A DNA stretch of 64,000 bases from an uncultured Clostridium sp. (GTDB taxonomy: Bacteria > Bacillota > Clostridia > Lachnospirales > Lachnospiraceae), in assembly GCA_947575275.1 (NCBI GenBank), contig CANPMS010000001.1, positions 1-64,000 of the forward strand, given 5' to 3'. The notes under the pieces were generated by a model. It was given only the letters and a program-made list of their open reading frames with translations, was not told the DNA's origin and made no database searches. The position numbers and the translations under genes were made by a program. Shown piece after piece: positions 42,804-51,267 of this stretch; the stretch's first letter is position 1, and the number at the start of each line of letters is the position of its first letter.

Positions 42804-44558
42804 ATGGCAAAGCTTGGATTTGGAAAACATAAATCTACGTTAAAGAGGATTCTTGATTATATCGGAGTATACAGATGGATGGTGTTTTTGTCTATGACGC
42901 TGGCTGCAGTTACCGTTGCTGCGACCCTTTATGCACCGATTCTGGTGGGAGAGGGTGTGGATCTGATTATCGGTCCTGGCAATGTGGACTTTGGCGAGCT
43001 TGTGGAGATTTTGAAAAAAATCGCACTTGTTATTGGGATTACAGCGTTAGCACAGTGGGTGATGAACCATATTAACAATCAGATTACCTACCGGGTGGTG
43101 AAGGACATCCGCACAAAGGCGTTTAATCACCTTGAAAACCTGCCTTTAAGCTATATTGATTCCCATCAGTACGGAGATATTATCAGCCGGATTATTGCGG
43201 ATATTGACCAGTTTTCTGAGGGACTTTTGATGGGCTTCACCCAGCTTTTTACCGGCGTTCTAACCATTTTCGGTACGCTGGGCTTTATGCTCCTTGTAAA
43301 TCCGTTTATTACAGCGGTTGTGGTGCTTGTGACGCCGCTTTCCCTGTTTGCTGCCAGCTTTATTGCAAAAAAGACCTTTTCCATGTTTCAGCTGCAGTCT
43401 GAAACCCGGGGTGAGCTTACCTCTCTGGTAGATGAGATGGTTGGAAATGAGAAGGTGGTGCAGGCGTTCGGCTACGAGAAGAAGGCCCAGGAGCGGTTTG
43501 AAGAGATTAACGAAAGACTGAGAAAGTACAGTCTCCGGGCAATCTTCTTCTCATCTGTCACCAATCCCGCAACGCGATTCGTCAACAGTGTGGTGTACGC
43601 CAGTGTTGGCGTGGCAGGATCTTATGCCGCAATTTGCGGGTTGTTAAGTGTGGGTCAGCTCTCTGTGTTTTTAAGTTATGCCAATCAGTACACCAAACCT
43701 TTTAATGAGATTTCCGGTGTTATCACGGAACTGCAGAATGCGCTGGCCTGTGCCGCCCGGGTGTTCGGGCTGATTGACGAGCCGCCGCTCCCTGCGGAGG
43801 ATGACGACGCAGTGGAGCTGAAAGACGTGGACGGCAGTGTGGAGTTGGAGCATGTGAGTTTCTCCTATGTGCCGGAGACTTCTCTGATCGAAAATCTGAA
43901 TCTTAATGTGAAGTCCGGTCAGAGGATTGCGATTGTGGGACCTACCGGCTGTGGAAAGACAACAATGATTAATCTGCTGATGCGGTTTTATGATGTGAAA
44001 GGCGGATCCATCAGGGTGTCAGGAAACGACATACGCCATGTGACTCGCAAGAGCCTGCGGGCCAACTATGGAATGGTTCTTCAGGAAACCTGGCTGAAGT
44101 CGGGAACAATCCGTGAGAATATTGCCTATGGGAAGCCGGATGCCACTGAGGAGGAGATCATTCAGGCGGCGAAAGAGGCGCATGCTCACAGTTTTATTAA
44201 GCGTATGCCGGATGGATATGACTCGGTGATCTCGGAAAACGGCGGCAATCTTTCTCAGGGACAAAAGCAGCTTCTCTGTATTGCCCGTGTGATGCTGTGT
44301 CTGCCGCCTATGCTGATTCTTGACGAGGCGACCTCCTCCATTGATACCCGCACTGAGATTCAGATTCAGAAGGCGTTTGCGTCCATGATGGAGGGGCGTA
44401 CCAGCTTTATCGTGGCACACCGTCTTTCTACCATTAAGGAAGCTGATATGATTCTGGTTATGAAAGCCGGACATATTATTGAGCAGGGAACCCATGACTC
44501 CCTTCTCCAACAAAAAGGATTCTATGCAGAGATGTATGAGAGCCAATTTTCGTGTTAA
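42804..44558 (+). CDS. ABC exporter half-transporter with consensus Walker B
   Basis: 584 residues: six-helix exporter domain and an ATPase domain with Walker A GPTGCGKTT, a modified signature LSQGQ, and Walker B MLILDEATSSID with the catalytic Glu. In heterodimers of this type the partner with a non-consensus signature completes the degenerate site, so the two proteins fit together as one exporter. ATG at 42804 follows GAGGTG, inside the end of the upstream gene. nrdG follows 20 bases later. Confidence 0.92.
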   Translation: MAKLGFGKHKSTLKRILDYIGVYRWMVFLSMTLAAVTVAATLYAPILVGEGVDLIIGPGNVDFGELVEILKKIALVIGITALAQWVMNHINNQITYRVVKDIRTKAFNHLENLPLSYIDSHQYGDIISRIIADIDQFSEGLLMGFTQLFTGVLTIFGTLGFMLLVNPFITAVVVLVTPLSLFAASFIAKKTFSMFQLQSETRGELTSLVDEMVGNEKVVQAFGYEKKAQERFEEINERLRKYSLRAIFFSSVTNPATRFVNSVVYASVGVAGSYAAICGLLSVGQLSVFLSYANQYTKPFNEISGVITELQNALACAARVFGLIDEPPLPAEDDDAVELKDVDGSVELEHVSFSYVPETSLIENLNLNVKSGQRIAIVGPTGCGKTTMINLLMRFYDVKGGSIRVSGNDIRHVTRKSLRANYGMVLQETWLKSGTIRENIAYGKPDATEEEIIQAAKEAHAHSFIKRMPDGYDSVISENGGNLSQGQKQLLCIARVMLCLPPMLILDEATSSIDTRTEIQIQKAFASMMEGRTSFIVAHRLSTIKEADMILVMKAGHIIEQGTHDSLLQQKGFYAEMYESQFSC

Positions 44559-44578
44559 AAAGGATAGGAGGGCAGGTT

Positions 44579-45115
44579 ATGAACTATGCAGCAATGAAAC
44601 CGGTGGATATTGCAAATGGACCGGGAGTGAGAGTGTCTCTGTTTGTCAGTGGCTGCACCCATCATTGTAAGGGGTGTTTTAATAAGGAAGCCTGGGATTT
44701 TGAGTATGGCATGCCATTTACAGAGGATGCCCAGAAAAAAGTTCTGGACTGCTTGTCCCACGATTATATTGAAGGGCTTAGCCTGCTTGGAGGAGAGCCT
44801 ATGGAGCCGGTAAATCAGGAGGGGCTTTTGCCGTTTATTAAAAAGGTGCGCGAGAGGTTTCCCGAAAAAACTATCTGGTGTTATACGGGATATGATTTTG
44901 ATAAGGATATTATGGGACGGATGATGAAAAATTCACAGATAAGCCGGGAACTGCTCTCATTGATTGATGTGATAGTAGACGGAGAATTTATTGATGAGCA
45001 GAGAAATTTAAGTCTGAAATTTCGTGGTTCACAGAACCAGAGAATCATTGATGTAAAGCGTTCTGTTGAGGCAGGCAAATCCGTGTGGGCGGAGGAATTC
45101 AAGCCTGTTTCATGA
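44579..45115 (+). CDS. nrdG: Anaerobic ribonucleotide reductase activating protein
   Basis: 178 residues, a short radical-SAM enzyme with the CxxxCxxC motif CTHHCKGC near residue 25, preceded by GPGVRVSLFVSG. It uses S-adenosylmethionine to make the glycyl radical on NrdD, giving dNTP synthesis without oxygen. ATG at 44579 follows AGGAGGG. nrdD is normally next door but is not in this window; instead nrdG trails the ABC exporter genes by 20 bases. Other short glycyl-radical activases are possible but the sequence fits NrdG best. Confidence 0.88.
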   Translation: MNYAAMKPVDIANGPGVRVSLFVSGCTHHCKGCFNKEAWDFEYGMPFTEDAQKKVLDCLSHDYIEGLSLLGGEPMEPVNQEGLLPFIKKVRERFPEKTIWCYTGYDFDKDIMGRMMKNSQISRELLSLIDVIVDGEFIDEQRNLSLKFRGSQNQRIIDVKRSVEAGKSVWAEEFKPVS

Positions 45116-45127
45116 TTGACAAGAGAA

Positions 45128-45136
45128 TGGTATAAT
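45128..45136 (+). promoter_or_regulatory. Extended -10 promoter for FMN-bind protein gene
   Basis: TGGTATAAT: a perfect -10 box (45131-45136) with the TG extension. A TTGACA at 45116 lies too close to serve as its -35. Confidence 0.5.
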
Positions 45137-45191
45137 GATAATCTAATAGAGAAAAAATATTGCATTTGATAAAATAATGGGAGGGACGATT

Positions 45192-46898
45192 ATGAATAAG
45201 ACAAATAAGGTTGGCCTTGGCATAATGACAGTTGCTGCAATCGCAGTAGTCGCCCTTGCTGACCCTGTTTACTATGCACTGTCTCGAGTGGGTGCAGCGG
45301 AAGGAACAGTTGTAACCGGTGAGGCAGAAGGATACGGAGGTGTGGTGAAAGCGGAGGTGACTCTGGATGCGGACAATCAGATTGTGGATTTAAAGCTGAC
45401 CGGTGACAATGAAACTCCCGGGATTGGCAGTGTGGCGTTAGAGACGCTTCAGGCGGCAATTCTGGAGAAGAAAGGGATTGACGGCGTGGATGCAGTAGCA
45501 GGCGCCACATGGACGTCCAACGGTGTGTTTGATGCGATTAAGGCGGCAATGGGTGAAACAACTCTGCCAGAGGAGAGTAAGGATCCAGCTGAGGCAGAGG
45601 TAGAGGCTTCAGGTCTTTCTCATGGGCTTGGTTTTGCTTCCAGCGGGCGTCTTGGACCGGGCAAGGATGACCAGGATGTGGGTGTATATAGCATCAATGA
45701 GGTAGTGGCATATGTGCTCTTTGACGACGGCGGCAGGATTCTTGATTTGGAGGTAGACCAGCTGGAGATTGCAACTCCCAACTATGATGGGGAGCATATG
45801 CCGAAATTCACTGGTTTTCCAGGACAGAGCTACAATGCAGACGAGAATCATGATGAGCAGGTTGATACTGTTTTAGAGCAAACAGAGGATACTTATCTGG
45901 AACAGGTTGGCAGCTGGAAAACAAAGCGTGAGCGCGGCTCCACTTATAAATTGAATTCCGGCACCTGGGCAGATGAGATGGATATTTTTGAGGAAAAGTT
46001 CAAAGGAATGACTGTGGATGAGGTTGAAGCATGGTACGAAAAGTACTGCTCTGATTTAAACGGAAGACCTCTGTTTGGAACCCCTGAAGGGGAAGAAGAC
46101 AGAAAGAGATATGAGGCATTTACTGACGCAGATAAGGCAGAATTAGATTCAGTCTCCGGAGCGACCATGTCTCTGAATGATGCCCACGGCAATATTCTGG
46201 CTGCAATCGTAAAGGCATACGAGAATCGCAGGATAGTAGATGCAGATAAAATTGCCAAGATTGGTCTGGGATTCACCAATACCGGGCGTCTTGGACCGGG
46301 AAAGGACGATCAGGAAGTGGGAGTGTACAGCTTTAATACCCAGGCTGTTGGCGCATGTTTTGACAGCGATGGAAAAATTATTGCATTGTATACTGACGTA
46401 ATGGAAGTCGCAACTCCCAACTATGATGGAGAGCATATGCCAAAGCTTACCGGCTTTCCGGGGCATACCTACAACGGGGATGAGAACCATGACGGGAAAG
46501 TGGACACTGTTTTAGAACAGACTGAGAAAACGTTTATGGTGCAGATTGATAATTGGAAGACAAAACGTGAACGCGGTTCTACTTATAAATTGAATTCTGG
46601 CACCTGGGCAGATGAGATGGATATTTTTGAGGAGAGGTTTGCAGGTATGACTACGGATGAGGCAGAGCAGTGGTTTGTGAAGTATTGTTCTGATTTGAAC
46701 GGAAAACCGCTGTTTGGAACCTCTGACAAGGAGGAGGATAAGGCGAAGTATGAGACCCTTACCGATGAGGAGAAGTCTGATATGGATGCAATATCCGGCG
46801 CAACGATGAGTCTTAAGGATCCCCATGGAGACCTTATTGGGGCAATCCGGAATTCCTGGGCTGTGGCGAAGGATACGAATATTACTGTGAGTAAATAA
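45192..46898 (+). CDS. Exported protein with three FMN-attachment-like motifs
   Basis: 568 residues. An N-terminal anchor or signal (~8-27) precedes an FMN-bind domain (~35-120) with DAVAGATWTS, whose Thr106 is placed to take FMN from ApbE. Two copies of a ~215-residue unit follow (~138-350 and ~353-560). Both begin GRLGPGKDDQ and contain ATPNYDGEHMP, TKRERGSTYKLNSGTWADEM, then end in SGATMSL (Thr325 and Thr538) within a D-x-x-S-G-A-T context. So up to three covalent flavins are possible. Such proteins carry electrons across or outside the membrane in anaerobes. The duplicated unit is not a family I know. Start at 45192 with GGGAGGG. Confidence 0.8.
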   Translation: MNKTNKVGLGIMTVAAIAVVALADPVYYALSRVGAAEGTVVTGEAEGYGGVVKAEVTLDADNQIVDLKLTGDNETPGIGSVALETLQAAILEKKGIDGVDAVAGATWTSNGVFDAIKAAMGETTLPEESKDPAEAEVEASGLSHGLGFASSGRLGPGKDDQDVGVYSINEVVAYVLFDDGGRILDLEVDQLEIATPNYDGEHMPKFTGFPGQSYNADENHDEQVDTVLEQTEDTYLEQVGSWKTKRERGSTYKLNSGTWADEMDIFEEKFKGMTVDEVEAWYEKYCSDLNGRPLFGTPEGEEDRKRYEAFTDADKAELDSVSGATMSLNDAHGNILAAIVKAYENRRIVDADKIAKIGLGFTNTGRLGPGKDDQEVGVYSFNTQAVGACFDSDGKIIALYTDVMEVATPNYDGEHMPKLTGFPGHTYNGDENHDGKVDTVLEQTEKTFMVQIDNWKTKRERGSTYKLNSGTWADEMDIFEERFAGMTTDEAEQWFVKYCSDLNGKPLFGTSDKEEDKAKYETLTDEEKSDMDAISGATMSLKDPHGDLIGAIRNSWAVAKDTNITVSK

Positions 46899-46901
46899 GA
46901 T

Positions 46902-46933
46902 AACGGCACGGCGTCTGATGGCGTCGTGCCGCT
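46902..46933. terminator. Terminator between convergent FMN-bind and sdaAA genes
   Basis: AACGGCACGGCG and CGTCGTGCCG form a 10-bp stem with an 8-base loop, between two convergent genes. Confidence 0.7.
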
Positions 46934-46960
46934 TCTTATTGCCAAAGTAATCCATTATTG

Positions 46961-47827
46961 TTAAGCGTGGCTGCAGAGTGTACAGCCGGTGGGAGTTACA
47001 GCGCAGCCGCCCAGGGCAGTTTCCCGCAGTTCTGACGGAAGCCTTTTTCCCACAGAATACATAATGTCAATCATCTCATCAAGCGGAATCAGCTGTTTGA
47101 TGCCGCTTAGAGCCAACTCAGCAGCTATCAGGGCATTTGCCACTCCCGAGGCATTACGGTTCTGGCATGGGTATTCCACCAGACCGCCCACAGGGTCACA
47201 GACTAATCCCAGCATGTTCATCAACACGGTAGAAGCAGCATAAAGACTTTGTTCCGGCGTACCCTGCATAAGCTCCACGGCGGCGGCGGCCGCCATGGCT
47301 GACGCAACTCCGACTTCGGCCTGACAACCGCCCACAGCTCCTGCAACAGTGGCATTGCGCATTGCAAGATAGCCGATTGCACCGGCGGTTAACAGTGCAT
47401 CAATCAGCCGCTCATCAGAAATTTTGTACTCCTCCTGCAATGCCAGAAGCAGTCCGGGAACAATTCCGGAAGAGCCGGCAGTGGGAGCGGCCACGATTAA
47501 GCCCATGGAGGCGTTTACCTCCAGTACGGCCATGGCATAAGTAATCCCTTTGCTTAATACATTTCCGCAGATGGATTTTCCCTTGGAGAGGTGGAGTGAT
47601 AGTTTTTTTGCCTCCCCGCCGATCAGACCGCCTATGGATTTTTCCGGTGTCTGAATCGGCTGTTTCGCTGAATTTCTCATGATTTCCAGCGTTTTTCTCA
47701 GCTTGTCATTAACAAGGTCGGCTGTGGTCTCTCCAAGCCCGCACTCTCGCTGTCTCATAATAGCTGAGATGGGAAGATGATGTTTATTGCATAGTTCAAG
47801 TAATTCTCTTGTGTTTTTAAAATTCAT
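46961..47827 (-). CDS. sdaAA: L-serine ammonia-lyase, iron-sulfur dependent, subunit alpha
   Basis: 288 residues. The [4Fe-4S] catalytic domain of oxygen-sensitive L-serine dehydratase, which converts L-serine to pyruvate and ammonia. GLVCDPVGGLVEYPCQNRNA holds two of the cluster cysteines; a further one lies in the C-terminal GGCAVTPTGCTLC. The extra Cys residues in that tail are more than most homologues I recall carry. The gene follows sdaAB with 13 bases between, in the usual beta-alpha order of clostridia. A terminator lies beyond its end. Confidence 0.93.
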   Translation of the reverse strand: MNFKNTRELLELCNKHHLPISAIMRQRECGLGETTADLVNDKLRKTLEIMRNSAKQPIQTPEKSIGGLIGGEAKKLSLHLSKGKSICGNVLSKGITYAMAVLEVNASMGLIVAAPTAGSSGIVPGLLLALQEEYKISDERLIDALLTAGAIGYLAMRNATVAGAVGGCQAEVGVASAMAAAAAVELMQGTPEQSLYAASTVLMNMLGLVCDPVGGLVEYPCQNRNASGVANALIAAELALSGIKQLIPLDEMIDIMYSVGKRLPSELRETALGGCAVTPTGCTLCSHA

Positions 47828-47840
47828 AGCATAGTTCTCC

Positions 47841-48509
47841 TTATGACTGCACGACCATCACTTCGTGAACATTATAATTTTCTGTCAGCGCTTCGGTGAT
47901 GTTTTCAGGAAGCCTGCCGTCTGATTCAACAATCGTATAGGCAGTATTTCCTTTTGCTTCACGAAACAGTCGCATAAATGCAATATTTACATTGCAGTCG
48001 CTTAAGCATTTTGTGATATGTGCTGCTACGCCCGGTTTATCCTGATGGACCACAATGACAGCGCTGTACTCCCCTGTGAAATTAACCTCAACCTGGTTAA
48101 TACGTACAATCCGCACTTTGCCGCCTCCGAGAGATTCTCCCCGTATGGTCATGGTCTGTCCAGACGTATTTGTCATAATAATATCCACCGTGTTGGGATG
48201 AACGTCAGTTTCCGTTTCATTTACTGTAAAGTGATACTCCAGACCGCGCTGCCGGGCGATGTCAAAGGAATCACGAATCCGTGTATCATCTGTATGAAAA
48301 CCCATAATACCACCGAGAAGAGCCCGGTCAGTGCCATGACCTTCATAAGTTTTGGCAAAGGAGCCGTACAAGATAAATTCTACTTTTTTCAGAGAACCTT
48401 GAAGCATCTTCTGAGCCAAGAAGGCAATGATGGCAGTTCCGGCAGTGTGGGAGCTGGACGGACCAATCATACTAGGTCCCAAAACATCAAAGACACTGAT
48501 AAATGACAT
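47841..48509 (-). CDS. sdaAB: L-serine ammonia-lyase, iron-sulfur dependent, subunit beta
   Basis: 222 residues: an allosteric-substrate-binding-like domain with IGPSSSHTAGTA near residue 14, and a C-terminal ACT domain (VVHQDKPGVAAHITKCLSDC) that senses serine. It pairs with SdaAA in the active enzyme. ATG at 48509 with CAGGAGG upstream. First gene of the pair. Confidence 0.93.
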   Translation of the reverse strand: MSFISVFDVLGPSMIGPSSSHTAGTAIIAFLAQKMLQGSLKKVEFILYGSFAKTYEGHGTDRALLGGIMGFHTDDTRIRDSFDIARQRGLEYHFTVNETETDVHPNTVDIIMTNTSGQTMTIRGESLGGGKVRIVRINQVEVNFTGEYSAVIVVHQDKPGVAAHITKCLSDCNVNIAFMRLFREAKGNTAYTIVESDGRLPENITEALTENYNVHEVMVVQS

Positions 48510-48635
48510 TGGATTACCTCCTGATACTGTTTAATTTTTTAATCGTATGTTATAAATGAATTTTTGTCAATATGGATATATCTCCTGATTAATATGAGCG
48601 AAATTTTTTCTGTTTATAACTTGTCTTTCATGAAT

Positions 48636-48664
48636 TGACTTTTCTTCATTTTTTCTTTAAAATA
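48636..48664 (+). promoter_or_regulatory. Promoter for cyclophilin-like gene
   Basis: TTGACT (48636-48641), 17-base spacer, TAAAAT (48659-48664), 77 bases before the start codon. Confidence 0.55.
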
Positions 48665-48740
48665 TTATATTAGATGTTATTTTACATTACCGGGAGAATA
48701 CCATGAAAAATGAAGAAGATGGGAAGGAGATTTAAGCAGT

Positions 48741-49697
48741 ATGAAAAAATGGATTATTGCAATTATGGCGGCAATTGCCGTTGCAATCCCTGCACTGGCG
48801 CTGCTCATAACACTGCTGCTTGCTAAAAATGATGAGTACGCAGTTGTGGAGGACATAGCAGATAGTTTCCCCATTGCTGCCGAGGCTATGGATGAAAATC
48901 CGCAGTTTGCGCATTCGGATGGACCGTATGCGATTATTCATACAACAGCGGGGGATGTGACAGTGCTTTTATATCCTGCTCAGGCGCCAAAGGCGGTGGA
49001 GAATTTTGTTGGTCTTGCAAAGGAAGGGTACTATGACGGAAGCAGCTTTTACTATGCAAAGCGTGATGAGCTGGTGCAGGGGGGCAGACCCGCTGAGTTT
49101 GAGCGCTATATAGAGAGTGAACAGGCAGCACAAGGAGAGCTGGCTCCAGAGGAGATTAGAGAGCGCAGCTTTTTTGGAGAGCCGTTTGAGGATGAGTTTC
49201 ATGATGATCTGCATCACTTCCCAGGGGCAGTTGCCATGGCCGGGGGTGTGGAAGGGATGGATAGAAATCTAAGCCAGTTTTATTTTCTGATTAGTGAGAA
49301 GAAGGAAGAGAATGAACTGGTGATTCCGGCAAACCTGTACATGAATGAGCTGATTCGGATGCGCTCTAAGGAGTTGAATGCCCGCAACAAAGAGAAGCAG
49401 ATGAGTGAGGATGAGGTGGCAAAGTTTGAAGAAGAGCTGAATGCGGAAATCCAGAAAATTGGCACTGAGGGCGTACCGGAGGAGTATATGGAGCGTTACA
49501 AAGCGGCCATAGAGCAGTATAACCGTCTGGGAGGCTCCTGGAGCCTGGATTACAAGTATACGGTATTTGGTCAGATCGTAAAAGGCTACAATGTGGCGAA
49601 GGCGATGTCCCAGGTGAAGGTTGACGCCACAACGCGAAAACCCAAGAAGCCAATTTTGATTGAAGGAATTGAGATAGTGGATACGCTGCAGGAGTGA
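48741..49697 (+). CDS. Membrane-anchored divergent cyclophilin-type protein
   Basis: 318 residues. An N-terminal membrane segment (~5-28) and a cyclophilin domain (IHTTAGDVTVLLYPAQAPKA, VENFVGLAKEGYYDGSSFY, LVQGG, NLSQFYFLIS, YTVFGQIVKGY). Compared with cyclophilin A, the active-site Arg55 position reads Tyr (SFYYAK) and the His126 position reads Tyr, while Gln63 and Phe113 are kept. An ~80-residue charged helical insertion sits between SQFYFLIS and YTVFG. Prolyl isomerase activity is therefore doubtful; a chaperone or binding role at the cell surface is plausible. The stop overlaps the TGATG start region of the lipoprotein gene. Confidence 0.82.
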   Translation: MKKWIIAIMAAIAVAIPALALLITLLLAKNDEYAVVEDIADSFPIAAEAMDENPQFAHSDGPYAIIHTTAGDVTVLLYPAQAPKAVENFVGLAKEGYYDGSSFYYAKRDELVQGGRPAEFERYIESEQAAQGELAPEEIRERSFFGEPFEDEFHDDLHHFPGAVAMAGGVEGMDRNLSQFYFLISEKKEENELVIPANLYMNELIRMRSKELNARNKEKQMSEDEVAKFEEELNAEIQKIGTEGVPEEYMERYKAAIEQYNRLGGSWSLDYKYTVFGQIVKGYNVAKAMSQVKVDATTRKPKKPILIEGIEIVDTLQE

Positions 49698-49702
49698 TGG
49701 GA

Positions 49703-50227
49703 ATGAAGTTTTGTGGCAGAGATTTTAAGGAAAACAGAGGAAAAAAAAGGGTTTGCAGAGGAGTGATGGCGGCTCTGCTGGCAGCAGTATTGCTGGCAGG
49801 CTGCGGACGCAGCTACTCCTTTGAAGAGCAGGCGTTGGATGGAAGCTATGTGTTTCCCACAGATGAATATTTGAAGTATCAGGGAGCTTATGGGCAGATG
49901 AAGGAAGCGGCTTCACGGAGCGGAATCCAGATTCAGATTAATGGGGAGCCGGAGGTGGACCGTTCTTCGGGACGATGCAATCTGATGGTTGGAAATCCGG
50001 CAGAAAATAAAGAGGATTTGAAAGTGAAGCTTACACTGGATGAGAGTGGAGAGCTTGTTTACGAGACTCCTGTTCTAAAGCCTGGAGAGCGTCAGGCCTA
50101 TGTTACACTTGAAGTGCTGCCGGAGCCTGGGGTCTATCCTGCTACGGCGGAATTTCTTGTGCTGTCTGCCGAGAATGGTACGCAGACCGGTGCAGTGGAA
50201 GCAGGGGTTATGCTGAGTGTGAAATGA
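49703..50227 (+). CDS. Putative lipoprotein
   Basis: 174 residues. A basic start, a hydrophobic stretch and the lipobox LLAGC (cysteine ~36) indicate export and lipid anchoring. The mature part contains one beta-rich domain without recognised motifs (GRCNLMVGNPAENKEDL, ETPVLKPGERQAYVTLEV), similar in style to small Ig-like surface lipoproteins. It follows the cyclophilin-like gene with overlap or a five-base gap depending on start: ATG 49703 has AGGAG eight bases upstream, ATG 49697 overlaps the stop. Function unknown; probably works with the anchored cyclophilin. Confidence 0.7.
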   Translation: MKFCGRDFKENRGKKRVCRGVMAALLAAVLLAGCGRSYSFEEQALDGSYVFPTDEYLKYQGAYGQMKEAASRSGIQIQINGEPEVDRSSGRCNLMVGNPAENKEDLKVKLTLDESGELVYETPVLKPGERQAYVTLEVLPEPGVYPATAEFLVLSAENGTQTGAVEAGVMLSVK

Positions 50228-50252
50228 TAAGATGAGAGATAAAAACTGGATG

Positions 50253-50540
50253 TCAGGAGGACCTGACAGCCAGTTTTTGCGCTAAAACTTTAAACGTTTC
50301 CAGCTTCTTTTTCTCGGCAGGCGACATATTTGTGCTGAGTACCGATACGAGCAGTTCTGTCTCCGCGTCAGAAAAACGGATTCCATTTTTATTGGCATCC
50401 ACTTGCATTGTCAGGAAGGCAGGTAATACCTGTTCCTTTGGTAAATGGGAGATGCGTTCTGCCAAATCGGTTATGTAGGCAAGCTTTTGTGGGTTTAAGT
50501 GTGCCAGCCTGGGGTCTTGTTTCCAATCCTCCTGATTCAT
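50253..50540 (-). CDS. Small conserved clostridial protein (95 aa)
   Basis: Soluble, helical, no motif recognised. It has LAERISHLPKEQVLPAFLTM and SPAEKKKLETFKVLAQ. The start at 50540 has a strong CAGGAGGT. It lies 47 bases downstream of a second small gene on the same strand, and both show a similar style (short helices, a proline-rich turn, an MSPAEK/SPKDRE helix start), so they may be related or interact. I recall no function. Confidence 0.6.
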   Translation of the reverse strand: MNQEDWKQDPRLAHLNPQKLAYITDLAERISHLPKEQVLPAFLTMQVDANKNGIRFSDAETELLVSVLSTNMSPAEKKKLETFKVLAQKLAVRSS

Positions 50541-50587
50541 ACATACCTCCTGTCACAGTTATCGCAGGTCAAAAGGCAGTTATACCC

Positions 50588-50929
50588 TTATGTGGGCGAT
50601 TGCATTGCCTGCATCATAATCTGAAAATTTTCCAGCATCTCAATCATTTCCCGATCCTTTGGAGATGCGTATGGCTTGATTGCCTGAAACATCTCGAAGG
50701 CAGAAGTGTTCTGGGACGTGCTGGGGGACAGCCCCATGGCGGATAGTTCACCATCGGAGAATAGGCTCCGTGTGCGGTTTAGCTCCCGGAGCTTAATCAG
50801 CATGGAAAATATGCGTTGCTGCGGAATCCCCATATAAGGAAGCGCAGCTTTTACCATTTGCAGCTGTGGGTCCGCAAGCAAATAATCAAATTCTGTCAGC
50901 TTCAAATTTTTGCCTGAATCCTCATTCAT
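50588..50929 (-). CDS. Small conserved clostridial protein (113 aa)
   Basis: Soluble and helical, without cysteine or a membrane segment; KLTEFDYLLADPQLQMVKAA and a Met-rich C terminus. ATG at 50929 with AAGGAT upstream. First of a two-gene unit with the 95-residue protein. No function could be assigned. Confidence 0.6.
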   Translation of the reverse strand: MNEDSGKNLKLTEFDYLLADPQLQMVKAALPYMGIPQQRIFSMLIKLRELNRTRSLFSDGELSAMGLSPSTSQNTSAFEMFQAIKPYASPKDREMIEMLENFQIMMQAMQSPT

Positions 50930-51032
50930 AGATAACTTATCCTTTTCTTTTTAAAACAGTATATGCTTTGCTTGAAGAAAACATGCGAATTGTATGCTGC
51001 ATATATTACTGATACAGGAGAGTGATAGAACA

Positions 51033-51191
51033 ATGTCAACAAGATTAATAATAGATGGAAATGCAGTTTATGAGATTGATGAGGATTGTGAGGCTTGTAT
51101 GAGGAGAAAAAACGAATTTCCAGGTCGTGTGTTTCGTCAGGAAAAGAGCGATGATGGAGAAATGAAAAATTACAACAGAGACGAGAAATAA
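51033..51191 (+). CDS. Small conserved protein (52 aa), CxxC motif
   Basis: 52 residues beginning MSTRLIIDGNAVYEIDEDCE, with CEAC as a possible metal site and a basic/acidic tail. I recognise this N terminus from small uncharacterised proteins in Lachnospiraceae. ATG at 51033 with CAGGAG upstream, and a good terminator follows, which supports its being a real gene. Confidence 0.65.
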   Translation: MSTRLIIDGNAVYEIDEDCEACMRRKNEFPGRVFRQEKSDDGEMKNYNRDEK

Positions 51192-51205
51192 AGAAATAAA
51201 GGTGA

Positions 51206-51240
51206 AAAAGACCCCTCGACAGGCGGGGGGTCTTTTTTTT
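51206..51240 (+). terminator. Terminator after small CxxC gene
   Basis: AAAGACCCC and GGGGTCTTT form the stem around a 9-10-base loop, ending in eight T's. Confidence 0.85.
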
Positions 51241-51267
51241 CCAAACGTTTCTTATTTGCAACCGGAC

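Noticed and set aside
45116-45136. TTGACA/TATAAT as a promoter pair before the FMN-bind gene
   Set aside because: Only nine bases separate them; the -10 is kept as an extended -10 site instead.
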